64,000 nt of DNA from an uncultured Dorea sp. (GTDB lineage Bacteria; Bacillota; Clostridia; Lachnospirales; Lachnospiraceae). Numbering within the stretch: the stretch's first letter is position 1; each line of letters starts with the position of its first letter. The notes under the pieces are model-generated. The model did no database searches. It saw nothing but the letters and a program-made list of their open reading frames with translations, and had not been told where the DNA came from. Positions 9,056-17,753 of this stretch are shown here, in pieces. Location: positions 372,001 to 436,000 of the forward strand of contig CAJTVU010000002.1 of NCBI GenBank assembly GCA_910580235.1. The letters run 5' to 3'. The translations under genes and the position numbers were made by a program.

Positions 9056-11035
9056 CTATTCTGCCAACGCCTTTTTCAGTTCTATCAGCTTATCGCGCAA
9101 TTCTGCCGCCGCCTCAAAATTAAGCTCCGCCGCCGCTTTCTTCATCTGCTTCGTCACGTCGCCGATCAGCTTCTCTAACTCTTCTTTGCTCATGGACTCC
9201 GGATCCTTCTCCATGCGAAGCTCCTCGGCCGCCACTTTCTTGGAAATGCTGATCAGATCTCTGACGCTTTTTTGGATCGTCGTCGGCGTAATCCCATGTT
9301 CCTCATTGTACTTCATCTGTACATTCCGCCGCCTCTCTGTCTCGTTGATGGCGAGGCGCATGGAATCTGTAATCATGTCTGCGTACATGATCACATGTCC
9401 CTGTGCATTACGGGCGGCGCGCCCGATCGTCTGGATAAGCGATGTCTCAGAACGCAGGAACCCTTCCTTGTCCGCATCAAGGATCGCCACAAGGGTAATC
9501 TCCGGTATGTCGAGCCCCTCTCTGAGCAGATTGATGCCGACCAGCACGTCGAACACATCCAGCCGCATATCCCTTACGATCTCTGTCCTCTCCAGCGTAT
9601 CGATATCTGAGTGGAGATATCTTACCCGGATGCCTACTTCCCGCATATAATCTGTAAGATCCTCCGCCATCCGCTTCGTAAGAGTCGTAATAAGCACCTT
9701 ATTTTTATTCGCCACTTCTTTGTTAACCTCGCCGATCAGATCGTCGATCTGGCCTTCTACCGGGCGTACCTCCACCTCTGGGTCAAGAAGCCCCGTAGGG
9801 CGGATGACCTGCTCTGCCCGCAGAAGCTCATGCTCCCCTTCATAGGAGCCGGGCGTAGCAGATACGAACAGCACCTGATCTATCTTATCCTCGAACTCGT
9901 CAAAGCTTAAGGGACGGTTGTCAAGCGCGGACGGCAGGCGGAATCCGTATTCTACCAACGTCCGTTTCCGCGATTGATCCCCGTGGTACATACCGCCCAC
10001 CTGCGGCACAGTCTTATGGGACTCGTCAATCATCAATATGAAATCATCCGGGAAATAATCCATCAGCGTGTGCGGCGGCTGCCCCGGCAGGAAGCCGCTC
10101 AAATGGCGGGAATAGTTCTCAATCCCCGAACAGAAGCCCGTCTCTTTCATCATTTCAATATCAAAATTCGTCCGTTCAGAAATCCTCTGTGCTTCCAACA
10201 GCTTTCCTTCGCTCTTGAATTTCCGGATCTGCGCCTCCAGCTCTTCTTCTATCCCTTTCACTGCTCTGTCCATGCTCTCCTTGGACACTACATAGTGGGA
10301 GGCAGGGAAGATCGCCACATGAGACAATTCCCCTTTTATCTCCCCGGTCAGCACGTCGATCCTCGTGATCCTCTCGATCTCGTCGCCAAAGAACTCCACC
10401 CGGACAGCCATATCCGCCTCATTTGCAGGGATGATCTCCACCACATCGCCCCGCACCCGGAACGTGCCTCTCTTAAAGTCCATCTCATTCCTGTCATATT
10501 GGATATCGATCAGCTGGCGCAGCACTTCGTCCCTGTCCTTCTCCATTCCGGGGCGCAGAGATACCATCATCTTCTCAAAGTTCTCCGGCTCTCCAAGCCC
10601 ATAGATGCAAGACACGCTGGCAATAATGATTACATCGCGCCTCTCGATCAGGGAGGCTGTGGCGGACAGGCGAAGTTTGTCTATCTCGTCATTGATAGAA
10701 GAATCCTTGGCAATGTACGTGTCAGAGGACGGGACATAGGCTTCCGGCTGGTAGTAATCGTAGTAGGACACAAAATACTCCACTGCGTTATTCGGGAAGA
10801 ATTCTTTGAATTCCCCGTACAGCTGCGCTGCCAATGTCTTATTATGTGCAATGATCAGCGTCGGCTTATTCAGCTGCTGGATGATGTTCGCCATTGTAAA
10901 TGTCTTGCCGGAACCTGTGACGCCTAGAAGAGTCTGGCATTGGTTGCCCTCCTTAAAGCCTTTCACAAGCTGGTCGATCGCCTGCGGCTGGTCGCCGGTA
11001 GGCTTGTATTCTGATACTAGTTCAAAATGATCCAT
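9056..11035 (-). CDS. uvrB: UvrABC excinuclease subunit B (intact copy)
   Basis: Helicase-like damage-verification subunit. All landmarks are present in 659 residues: Walker A GVTGSGKTFTMANII near residue 39, the beta-hairpin YYDYYQPEAYVPSSDTYIA near residues 92-110, DESHKTVPQ, the C-terminal helicase motifs, and the UVR domain at the end that binds UvrC. The ATG at 11033-11035 follows a GGAGAAAAA site. The first 90 codons and the promoter are repeated three more times, wholly or in part, at 31.4, 35.1 and 39.7 kb; this is the only full-length copy. The point where the copies stop matching (10766, codons EYFVS) lies inside this reading frame, so the present 5' end may itself be a replacement supplied by an inserted element. 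Confidence 0.97.
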   Translation of the reverse strand: MDHFELVSEYKPTGDQPQAIDQLVKGFKEGNQCQTLLGVTGSGKTFTMANIIQQLNKPTLIIAHNKTLAAQLYGEFKEFFPNNAVEYFVSYYDYYQPEAYVPSSDTYIAKDSSINDEIDKLRLSATASLIERRDVIIIASVSCIYGLGEPENFEKMMVSLRPGMEKDRDEVLRQLIDIQYDRNEMDFKRGTFRVRGDVVEIIPANEADMAVRVEFFGDEIERITRIDVLTGEIKGELSHVAIFPASHYVVSKESMDRAVKGIEEELEAQIRKFKSEGKLLEAQRISERTNFDIEMMKETGFCSGIENYSRHLSGFLPGQPPHTLMDYFPDDFILMIDESHKTVPQVGGMYHGDQSRKRTLVEYGFRLPSALDNRPLSFDEFEDKIDQVLFVSATPGSYEGEHELLRAEQVIRPTGLLDPEVEVRPVEGQIDDLIGEVNKEVANKNKVLITTLTKRMAEDLTDYMREVGIRVRYLHSDIDTLERTEIVRDMRLDVFDVLVGINLLREGLDIPEITLVAILDADKEGFLRSETSLIQTIGRAARNAQGHVIMYADMITDSMRLAINETERRRNVQMKYNEEHGITPTTIQKSVRDLISISKKVAAEELRMEKDPESMSKEELEKLIGDVTKQMKKAAAELNFEAAAELRDKLIELKKALAE

Positions 11036-11193
11036 TATTTTTTCTCCTGAATAGTGGGATATCCCTATTTTAAACAGTTGCTGCGTTTTTTACACCAGCT
11101 ACACTTTGCTTTCTTCGCTATTATAACAGAATGTAAAATAAAAGTACAGAACAAATCCGAATGTTTGTTCTGTACTTTTATTGGGTGGCTCTA
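11036..11193 (-). promoter_or_regulatory. uvrBA promoter with palindromic SOS-like operator
   Basis: Perfect 16-base inverted repeat: arms 11140-11155 and 11164-11179 around an 8-base centre. The palindrome contains GAATGTTTGTTC (GAAC-N4-GTTC type with one mismatch), matching the general form of the Gram-positive LexA box. A TATAAT -10 (minus strand) lies at 11120-11125, just downstream of the palindrome, so a repressor bound there would block the -35 region; the -35 itself is poor. LexA control of uvrBA is established in Firmicutes; its use here is inference. The same block recurs at 35.35-35.50 kb and 39.72-39.81 kb. Confidence 0.7.
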
Positions 11194-11252
11194 TGATCTG
11201 CCATTCATACGCTCACTGAGCTTATTTTTTATCTTCTTATCTTTCATTGCTA

Positions 11253-12056
11253 TCACTTTTCTTCTTTTATATTTGCTTTAATCTCTAAAACACATCCGTT
11301 TTTCCCATCTACAACTTCATTATTATATCCATAACAATAATTTGGAGAAAAAACCAGTTCTATATCATAATTATGCTCTTTATCCCTAGAGTCCTTACAA
11401 GTGCACGATAATTTTAAGGCCAGGCTCCATTTATAATCAATATTTGTTCTAACTATGTCTCTTATTAAATTATAATAAGTACTTGGAATAGAAATGTAGC
11501 CAGTGCCCTGAAAAGAACCACTGCTTAAATAATTAATCTCTTGAATAGTATTTGCCTGTATATACTGTTTCTTTTCATGATTTCTTTGGATTACGAACAA
11601 TCCATCTTCAAGATATACAGAAGTATCACTATTTCCTTTATTTAATTCTTCGCTTATCGATGAGATATTTTCTTCATCTTTCCATGCTATCACAATATCT
11701 TTTGCTGGTTTAGCCGCAATATTAATAACTGATATCATCGGATAGGCATCTACTTGTATGTCATATAAGTGTCTACTAACCTCCTGATAAACAAAATCAT
11801 CTTCATCCAGCGTTTCCCCGTCTTCATTCCACGTCATCCCATAGGAACTGAGATTAATTCTTAATTGCGGCTTATAATCTATACCATAATTTTTACCGGT
11901 CTGATATATTGCAAGTACAGAAATCACAACGGGAGCTATCTTCCACAACCAACCCCATCTTTTCTCTTGCTTTTTATCCGATTCCTGCTTTTCTAACCTC
12001 TCTTCTAGCGCCTCTATTTTGTTTTCAAGCCCTTTTATCCTCTTCTTTTTGCCCAT
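11253..12056 (-). CDS. Hypothetical protein: coiled coil, one membrane helix, extracytoplasmic domain
   Basis: 267 residues. The first 35 are strongly charged with heptad character (LENKIEALEERLEKQESDKK), followed by one hydrophobic helix (about residues 38-53) and a 210-residue C-terminal domain without cysteines or recognisable catalytic residues. The ATG has GAGGAAAT directly upstream. It is AT-rich like the accessory region and lies just inside the first uvrB duplication, so it is probably element cargo and not core. Nothing identifies the function; a membrane-anchored effector or sensor is possible. The roughly 160 bases upstream (12057-12217) hold only a short possible ORF remnant. Confidence 0.6.
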   Translation of the reverse strand: MGKKKRIKGLENKIEALEERLEKQESDKKQEKRWGWLWKIAPVVISVLAIYQTGKNYGIDYKPQLRINLSSYGMTWNEDGETLDEDDFVYQEVSRHLYDIQVDAYPMISVINIAAKPAKDIVIAWKDEENISSISEELNKGNSDTSVYLEDGLFVIQRNHEKKQYIQANTIQEINYLSSGSFQGTGYISIPSTYYNLIRDIVRTNIDYKWSLALKLSCTCKDSRDKEHNYDIELVFSPNYCYGYNNEVVDGKNGCVLEIKANIKEEK

Positions 12057-12217
12057 ATTTCCTCATATTACACTTTTCTTCAAGTATCTCGCCCAAACTT
12101 CTTCGGTTCCGTCTAATCATCTTACATATCGCCATGCCCATTGCGTCTGTCACTCTTTTTAATGCACACTACCCTTAACTTACAAGGGCACGCACGCCCC
12201 AAAACGTCATATTCCCC

Positions 12218-12925
12218 CTATTCCAGAACAATTGACTGATCTCTTTTTATGCTCTCAATGATTGCCCCAATATTACAAGCCACTTTTCCTTTACAATTAT
12301 GAATATCCTCATTGATTTTCTTCTCCTGTACAATGGCTATATCCACGTTCCTTGCCAGTTCTCCGATAGCAGAATTTTTCTTTGGATTCACACCAGTTCT
12401 TGCTAACAGTAGTTTATAAATGCATGTCTGATTACCGTCCTTCTCATTCTTAATAATCCTCTCTTCATTCGGCTTAATATCTTCTCCATAAGCATTTCCA
12501 AATTGAGGAAGCAAAAATAATTCAAATGCTGGATTACTTACCGCAAGAATATTTTCCGCCTCTCCTAATGCTACCACTTCATCATAGTCTTGCACTTTTT
12601 CTTCAAAAATGTCTGCATCAAACACGATAATCATTTTATCTCGCTCTTTATCAAAGGAAATATCTTCATTTTCTTTCTGGCTCTCTGCAAAGGCAATTAA
12701 CTTTTTCGGAAAACTAATATCCTTACCTTCAATCTTCTCAAGCAATCGAATATCTATCAATGGATGGATATTCAGAGATTTACGAATATCTATCAGTTTG
12801 CAGAAGTACTATGTTTCTGTATTTGCCCCTTCACAAATGAAAAAATATTTGCGATATGGCTCTCTTTGTTCTACATTATCTGTACTTCTACTGTTCCAAT
12901 TTGTATAACTTCTAACGGGAGACAT
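12218..12925 (-). pseudogene. RloB-family gene with an internal amber stop
   Basis: Encodes a RloB-like TOPRIM-type protein that pairs with an AAA ATPase in anti-phage abortive systems. Reading from the ATG at 12923-12925 (site AGAGGAGGAAT) gives an N-terminus ending FFICEGANTET, then TAG, then YFCKLIDIRK continuing in the same frame into the 180-residue remainder. FxICEGxxTE is the RloB N-terminal acidic motif; IVFDAD and NPAFELFLLPQFG follow as the later motifs. The single stop probably arose from a tryptophan or similar codon. It starts 2 bases after the stop of the upstream ATPase gene, as expected for a two-gene system. Unless the stop is read through, the product is dead. Confidence 0.82.
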
Positions 12926-12927
12926 AC

Positions 12928-13680
12928 CTATTCCTCCTCTCTGGGTACAGAAATCCTTTCTGCACTGTCGTGGCAGTCGTCAGATATATGTGCAAGCACA
13001 TCTGCCTGACTCGTTGCTCGCGCAAAATCGAATGTGCTAAATACCGGAATAGCGCCATATCTGCCTTCCAAATACGCCTTACTCAGAACTTTATCATACC
13101 TCTCTTTGAAACGATCCAGGGAATAAATCACACTTGCATTGTCTGAATTACGTTCAATAAACCATATCTCATCTCGTCTGAAAATACTCTGATCCATGAT
13201 AGAAGATTCATGTGTTGTAAAAAGCAACTGCATACGTTCTTCCTTGTGCAACTGCATGAACAGTCGTAAAAATCGTTCTGTCAGCTTCGGATGCAGGCTT
13301 TTTTCCAGTTCGTCTACCACATACAACATATCTTCTCTTTTATTAAGCAGCATATCCATTAAATCAAACAAACTTCCATCGCTGCCGGAAGCGTTAAATC
13401 TCGGAACGATTGTATCTTCCTTGTCATCTTCCGTAGTCTGATAGATAACCTTAATCGGTTCTCTCGGCTCATCGGTAAAAGGTAAACTTTCGCCATTGGT
13501 AAGCATAGCGATAAGATTTAATATCAGCTTGCTTTTCCCATCGCCGGGATCGCCTTGCAGAAGCGTGAGTTTTCCAAATGGGATATACGGATACCAAAGC
13601 CATTTTACTTCCTTTTCTTCAATACCCTTTGCCATAATGATTTTTAGTTCATCATCGCAAGGTACTTTTTCTGTGTTCAT
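12928..13680 (-). CDS. Chimeric ATPase: primase-type AAA N-terminus joined to RloB-partner ATPase C-terminus
   Basis: 250 residues from the ATG at 13678-13680 (site AGGAGAG at 13688-13694). The first 100 residues match AAA_25 ATPases of conjugative elements: YIPFGKLTLLQGDPGDGKS holds Walker A, then VIYQTTEDDKEDTIVPRFNA. From about residue 102 the sequence switches to the C-terminal half of an ABC-like AAA ATPase: MLYVVDELEKSLHPKLTERF holds Walker B with the D-loop, then LLFTTHESSIMDQ. The two families are joined near nt 13375 without a frameshift, apparently by deletion. Neither enzyme is complete, so activity is doubtful. The downstream RloB gene belongs with the C-terminal half; the small gene upstream belongs with the N-terminal half. 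Confidence 0.72.
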   Translation of the reverse strand: MNTEKVPCDDELKIIMAKGIEEKEVKWLWYPYIPFGKLTLLQGDPGDGKSKLILNLIAMLTNGESLPFTDEPREPIKVIYQTTEDDKEDTIVPRFNASGSDGSLFDLMDMLLNKREDMLYVVDELEKSLHPKLTERFLRLFMQLHKEERMQLLFTTHESSIMDQSIFRRDEIWFIERNSDNASVIYSLDRFKERYDKVLSKAYLEGRYGAIPVFSTFDFARATSQADVLAHISDDCHDSAERISVPREEE

Positions 13681-13850
13681 TTTTTCACTCTCCTTTTCGA
13701 TAAATATTTTGGGCAATACACAACAATACAACGAAAACTCTGCTTGCAGAGATGACTGCATTTTCTGCAAAGTTCGTTGTAGGCAATGCGGTTTCTTTCA
13801 TTCAGAAACAACGCCCACTCCTGTTTCCGCTTTTTGCTCATTCTCGGCAT
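13677..13850 (-). CDS. Small cysteine-rich mobile-element protein
   Basis: 57 residues beginning MPRMSKKRKQEWALFLN, with four cysteines in a CRKCSHLCKQSFRC stretch resembling a small zinc-binding protein. The start ATG at 13848-13850 follows a GGAGGACTGCT site. Its stop overlaps the ATG of the next gene (ATGA), so the two are coupled. Short proteins of this kind directly before an AAA_25 ATPase are common in clostridial conjugative elements; that is family memory, not a search result. It supports the view that this part of the region is the remnant of an integrative conjugative element. Confidence 0.65.
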   Translation of the reverse strand: MPRMSKKRKQEWALFLNERNRIAYNELCRKCSHLCKQSFRCIVVYCPKYLSKRRVKK

Positions 13851-14123
13851 AGCAGTCCTCCTTTCCTGCCAAAAATATAAAAACCACAGGGAAGATACGT
13901 TAAGCCTTGTTTATGTGCTTTTTCGGGGCGAAAATAGGGGGAATATCCCTTTCTAAGCCTTTCAAATAATCACATAAGGTATTTGTACTAACCTGTGGTT
14001 ATGTATTGAATTGTGGGTTTTGGGTAACAAAAAACACCGTATTGCTACGATGTTTTTTACCATTTACTCTTATTCTTTTGTACTATCAAATTGGAATCAA
14101 ATTTACTTTTAGATAAATTGTTT
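13851..14123. other. Non-coding stretch upstream of the mobile-element genes
   Basis: No gene seen. It contains an inverted pair AACCACAGG / CCTGTGGTT about 110 bases apart (near 13882 and 13992) that could mark a leader or a repressor site of the former element, and the terminator listed separately at 14029-14058. Confidence 0.4.
14029..14058 (-). terminator. Rho-independent terminator after the 375-codon ORF
   Basis: Thirteen-base arms (14029-14041 and 14046-14058) with one mismatch and a 4-base loop, ending in six T on the minus strand. It lies about 65 bases after the stop at 14124. The A/T symmetry means it could also stop plus-strand transcription. Confidence 0.75.
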
Positions 14124-15242
14124 TCATTTGACACTTAAATTTTCTTTCTTAAACACATTTTTCGCTCCTGCATACAACTGTGAAACACAAACTTGATTTT
14201 GGTGAAAATAAATCTGTTTTTCACTCAATATTCCTTCAGCAACAAGAGATACTATAATTTCGGCTATCATTTTTACGCATTTTTTCTCCTGCTCCTCATT
14301 AAATTGCCAATCATATACTTCAATATCATTCATTGTAGTATTCCAATCAGCAATCAAATCACTTGGTTTTTCTTCTTTGGTAAAACAAACACTAATCATA
14401 GGCTGTCGTTGGTCTAAAAAGCCCTCAATACCAAAGGAAGTATATTCACCGCTTTGTTCACGAATAATCCTCTTGAGATTGGCTTCTACATCAACTCTAA
14501 TTTTATTGAAGTTTGGTCTTTTCGTTGTATAACATAATCCTTTATTTCCATTAGGATAAATTTTTTCAATCATAATGAGTTTATCCTTTTCATAGATACA
14601 TATATCCTTATGATTGCCCTCAGTTCTTCCTATATCAATCCACTTTAATATATTATCTTCATATACAAATTTCTCAACAATTTTACCAACTTGAAAATGA
14701 GATGAAAACGAAAGACATAGTTTTGTGTTTTCAAAAGGATTATCGAATACAAAAAGTCTGTTTAACAAACCACTTGAAAACCATAGTTTTTCAGCATAAC
14801 TGTCATAATACAAATACACATCTGTTATCATGAATTTTTTCAGAAAGGTGCTATATTCTTCAATCATAACAATCCGGTTGTTACTGTCATAATAATATTT
14901 CATACAATAGTTTGATATAATGGGTTTATCTATAATCTTTCCGTTTAATTTGCTTCCTTTTCTTTCTTCAGCAAACGGCGTAAAATTAGCGATTGCCCCA
15001 TTAGTAATAACGATACGGTCAACTGTTTCAGATACTTTGTTTATGATAGTTTCTGCGTTGGCTTTATATTCATAGAACTGACTTTCTACTTTGTTTAGTT
15101 GTTCAGCATACTCATCTATAAGCAGTTGATATTCTTTGTCTGAAAACATCTGTAAATTTTCAAAAAATTCTCTGAAAGTCTGTTCCTCTAACAGTTTTAT
15201 CCCACTTCCATTTTTTCTCTTAAATTTATCAAATATTCCCAT
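14124..15242 (-). CDS. Hypothetical protein, single-gene unit
   Basis: 372 residues from the ATG at 15240-15242 (AGAGGTG 7 bases upstream). It begins MGIFDKFKRKN, a type of start seen in cytoplasmic immunity-like and DUF proteins, and has no membrane segments or signal. Two regions are visible: a helical N-terminus (LLIDEYAEQLNKVESQFYEYK) and a long beta-rich part with repeated short YYYDSNNRIVMIEE-like strands. No catalytic motif is recognised. It has its own promoter (15306-15334) and terminator (14029-14058), making it a free-standing cargo gene between the transposon end and the conjugative-element remnant. Possibly an immunity or defence protein, but I cannot support a function. Confidence 0.65.
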   Translation of the reverse strand: MGIFDKFKRKNGSGIKLLEEQTFREFFENLQMFSDKEYQLLIDEYAEQLNKVESQFYEYKANAETIINKVSETVDRIVITNGAIANFTPFAEERKGSKLNGKIIDKPIISNYCMKYYYDSNNRIVMIEEYSTFLKKFMITDVYLYYDSYAEKLWFSSGLLNRLFVFDNPFENTKLCLSFSSHFQVGKIVEKFVYEDNILKWIDIGRTEGNHKDICIYEKDKLIMIEKIYPNGNKGLCYTTKRPNFNKIRVDVEANLKRIIREQSGEYTSFGIEGFLDQRQPMISVCFTKEEKPSDLIADWNTTMNDIEVYDWQFNEEQEKKCVKMIAEIIVSLVAEGILSEKQIYFHQNQVCVSQLYAGAKNVFKKENLSVK

Positions 15243-15305
15243 CAATAACACCTCTTATAACCTCAAATTCTCTTAAATGTTAAGTGATACACTTTTACAT
15301 TTTAT

Positions 15306-15334
15306 ATTATACTCCTAATTTTCCCGATTTTCAA
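15306..15334 (-). promoter_or_regulatory. Promoter of the 372-codon cargo gene
   Basis: On the minus strand TTGAAA (15329-15334) and TATAAT (15306-15311) are separated by exactly 17 bases, a near-consensus vegetative promoter about 65 bases upstream of the ATG at 15242. Confidence 0.8.
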
Positions 15335-15396
15335 TAAAACTGGCTACTTCGATTATACACCACACTTATTAACTTCTTAAATACTTGCCGAAAAAG

Positions 15397-15427
15397 GAGA
15401 ACTGCCATCAATCAGACAGCAGTTCTC
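15397..15427 (-). terminator. Terminator after tnpV
   Basis: Nine-base perfect arms GAGAACTGC / GCAGTTCTC (15397-15405 and 15419-15427) with a 13-base loop, followed on the minus strand by CTTTTT. It lies 18 bases after the tnpV stop and is probably close to the end of the Tn4451-like element. Confidence 0.8.
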
Positions 15428-15444
15428 TTTCGGTTGGTACGCTA

Positions 15445-15816
15445 CTAAGAATAAACAATATCATTTAATACAATCTCATCAACGCAGGATCGAATGTTAT
15501 TCATCAGTCCTATCCATCTCATCATATCCTCCGCTTTCAGTTTTTCCGTTACTCCTTGCCTTATCGCCATTTCCTTTATCAAAAATTCTGCCATATCACA
15601 CGCCGAAGTATCAATTTCAGCAAGGTGTTCATTTAACTTTCCGCTTGTCAGCAGATTAAAATATAAGACTTTCCTGTATTCCCTTAAATATCGTTCTCGC
15701 AATCGCCCATATTTTGAGAGGGTAGGCGGTTCTTCTATTGTTAAGCAGGGATAGTAGTAATCGCCGATGAGTTCGTACTGGATACCGCTTCTTTCATCTG
15801 TGATAAATCTTTGCAT
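15445..15816 (-). CDS. tnpV: Transposon-encoded TnpV-like protein
   Basis: 123 residues matching the TnpV type carried by Tn4451/Tn4453 mobilisable transposons (opening MQRFITDERSGIQYELIGDY, with a YGRLRERYLREYRKVLY segment and a C-terminal MRWIGLMNNIRSCVDEI helix). Its exact role is unknown; it accompanies the large serine recombinase TnpX. The start overlaps the last 75 bases of the recombinase gene in another frame. Intact as far as visible, but its partner recombinase is broken. Confidence 0.82.
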   Translation of the reverse strand: MQRFITDERSGIQYELIGDYYYPCLTIEEPPTLSKYGRLRERYLREYRKVLYFNLLTSGKLNEHLAEIDTSACDMAEFLIKEMAIRQGVTEKLKAEDMMRWIGLMNNIRSCVDEIVLNDIVYS

Positions 15817-17726
15817 AGTGATTTCTCCTTTTCTTTCTTCCTTTGATAATACCTGCGTTTCAGCAGATTTTGATTTACTCTTTTACACTCCGATGAACAA
15901 AGTGTTTCTTGCTTATTTTTCGGCTGAAAGGGTTTTCCGCATATCTTGCAGACCCTTTTTTCAAGTTTATCCGCCGTTCGTCGCTTTGCATTATAAGTCG
16001 CTGAACGCTCTTTTTTAGCCTTGTCATAACATTCCTCAGAGCAAAATTGCTTTAATGGGTGAGTGGGATAGAATAATCTACCGCAACAAGCGCATTTATT
16101 TTGAGGATAAGGGTGTCCGTCATTTTCAGCCAATTTCTCCGCTTTTTTCTTTGCCTCATAGGCTTTTTGGTAATCCTTTTTCCATTGTTCCTTTTGTTCA
16201 GCCTTTTCACGAGCTTCTTTTTCGGCTTGTAATCTTTTTTCGGTCAGTTCTTCCTCTGTATAGGCTAAATCATACCTGCCGATAAAGTTAAAATATATAT
16301 CGACCTGCTGTGTGCGGTTCGGTTTTCTTCCCACCGGCTTGTGAACAACGATCTTATCAATCAGTTCTCTTGTAATCTCCGTTGGCTCTTTATACTTCTT
16401 AATGAGATTTACAAAGCGTTCCGCCTTGATAGAGGGGATTTTCTGCTGTTCTGTCTGCAAGGACAATTCCTGTATTTTCTGTTCCACTTCCTTTTGCTCA
16501 TCATCATACTTTTTCATCAATGACTTATACTGCCGTTCGGGAAGTAGACCGGCAACAAAGTTCTCATACAGACCGCTGATGAGTGCGTCAAGTTCCTCGT
16601 AGCGTTTGCTAAATGCTTTCAATTCAGCCTTTGACTGCTTTGGTACGGCATTTTGTTTTTCCTGCCATTTGTCCTTGAGTTCTTTAACAAAACTATCTTC
16701 ATCTTCGATAATTCGTTTGGAAATCAGACGGATATACTCCAACAGCAAGGCTTTCAAGTCATTTTCATTGATATAATGGGCAGTACATCTGCCTTTTTTA
16801 CCATCGTAACCTGTGCAGTTATAGGCAATGATGATGTGTCCTGTCTTATCATTTTCAAGCATTTTAATGACAAGCTTACTGTCACAATCCGCACAATATA
16901 ACAGACCTAAGAACACAGCAGAAGCCTTTATATCATCATTGATACGCTTTCTTTCCACAATCCTCCTGTTTCTTTGAGCCTTATCCCACAATTCCTGTGT
17001 GATGATTGGTTCGTGGGTATTTTCAAAAAAATACTGCTCATCTTCGGTTGTCAGCCTACGCTCATCTGTTTTGAAATTTACGCTGACCGACTTTTTTAAA
17101 ATGGTATGCCCAAGATATTCTTTGCGTTTCAATATATCAAGAACGGTTGTCCTGTTCCATTGATATGGATTTTTCGGTACTTTTCCGTTACCCTGCCCCT
17201 TATGATGTTCATTTGCATAAGCAGAGGGGACAAGTATTTTTTCTTCGGTGAGTATATCTGTAATTTCGCCGGTATTTTTACCATTTGCCATCAATTCAAA
17301 AATACGGACAACTACTTTTGAAGAAACAGGGTCTACAAGAAGTTGTTGTTTATCTACAGGAGAACGGTAATAGCCGTAGGGGACAGAAGCACTACATCTC
17401 AGACCATTCTTCATTCTTGCGTCAAATACCGTTTTGATTTTGTTACTGGTATCTTTGGCATATCATTCATTCATAATGTTTAGGAACGGGGCAAAGTCAT
17501 TCTGATTGGGATTGTCGCTGCTTGTATCAACATTGCTGTTGATTGCTATGAAGCGGACATCTTTTTTCGGGAACATCATATCTGTATAAAAGCCGACTTG
17601 CAGATAGTTTCTGCCAAATCTGCTCATATCCTTTACGATAACCACGCCGACTTCTCCTGCTTCAATATCTGCAAGCATTTCCTGAAAGCCCGGTCTTTTG
17701 AAACTTCTGCCGGTAAAACCGTCATC
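15741..17726 (-). pseudogene. Large serine recombinase (TnpX-like), C-terminal part
   Basis: The reading frame enters from the island junction (DDGFTGRSFKRPGF) through the rest of the resolvase domain (VVIVKDMSRFGRNYL), reaches an in-frame TGA at 17463-17465 after FLNIMNE, and continues as YAKDTSNKIKTVFDARMKNG into the recombinase, zinc-ribbon (CADCDSKLV...) and long coiled-coil region. The C-terminus has two extra zinc-knuckle-like segments (CACCGRLF, CKICGKPF). The TGA replaces what is often tryptophan at this place. The first 50 codons of the same gene lie 11.7 kb away at 29449-29609, so the gene is both split by an insertion and stopped. It cannot make an active enzyme from this locus. 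Confidence 0.88.
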
Positions 17727-17752
17727 TATGTAAATGGTGTCTTTGATACAAT
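17725..17752 (+). repeat. Left terminal inverted repeat and target duplication of the 11.7-kb island
   Basis: TC duplication at 17725-17726, then ATGTAAAT at 17728-17735, seven unmatched bases, and TTGATACAAT at 17743-17752. The right end carries the same two blocks with the same 7-base spacing in inverted orientation (29423-29447) and a TC at 29449-29450. Removing 17727-29448 restores the recombinase frame as KHYT-DDGFTG. Confidence 0.85.
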
Positions 17753-17753
17753 G

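Noticed and set aside
12057..12217. Short ORF MGMAICKMIRRNRRSLGEIL upstream of the coiled-coil gene
   Set aside because: No ribosome site and it runs out of frame into the next gene; perhaps a remnant, not enough to call a gene.
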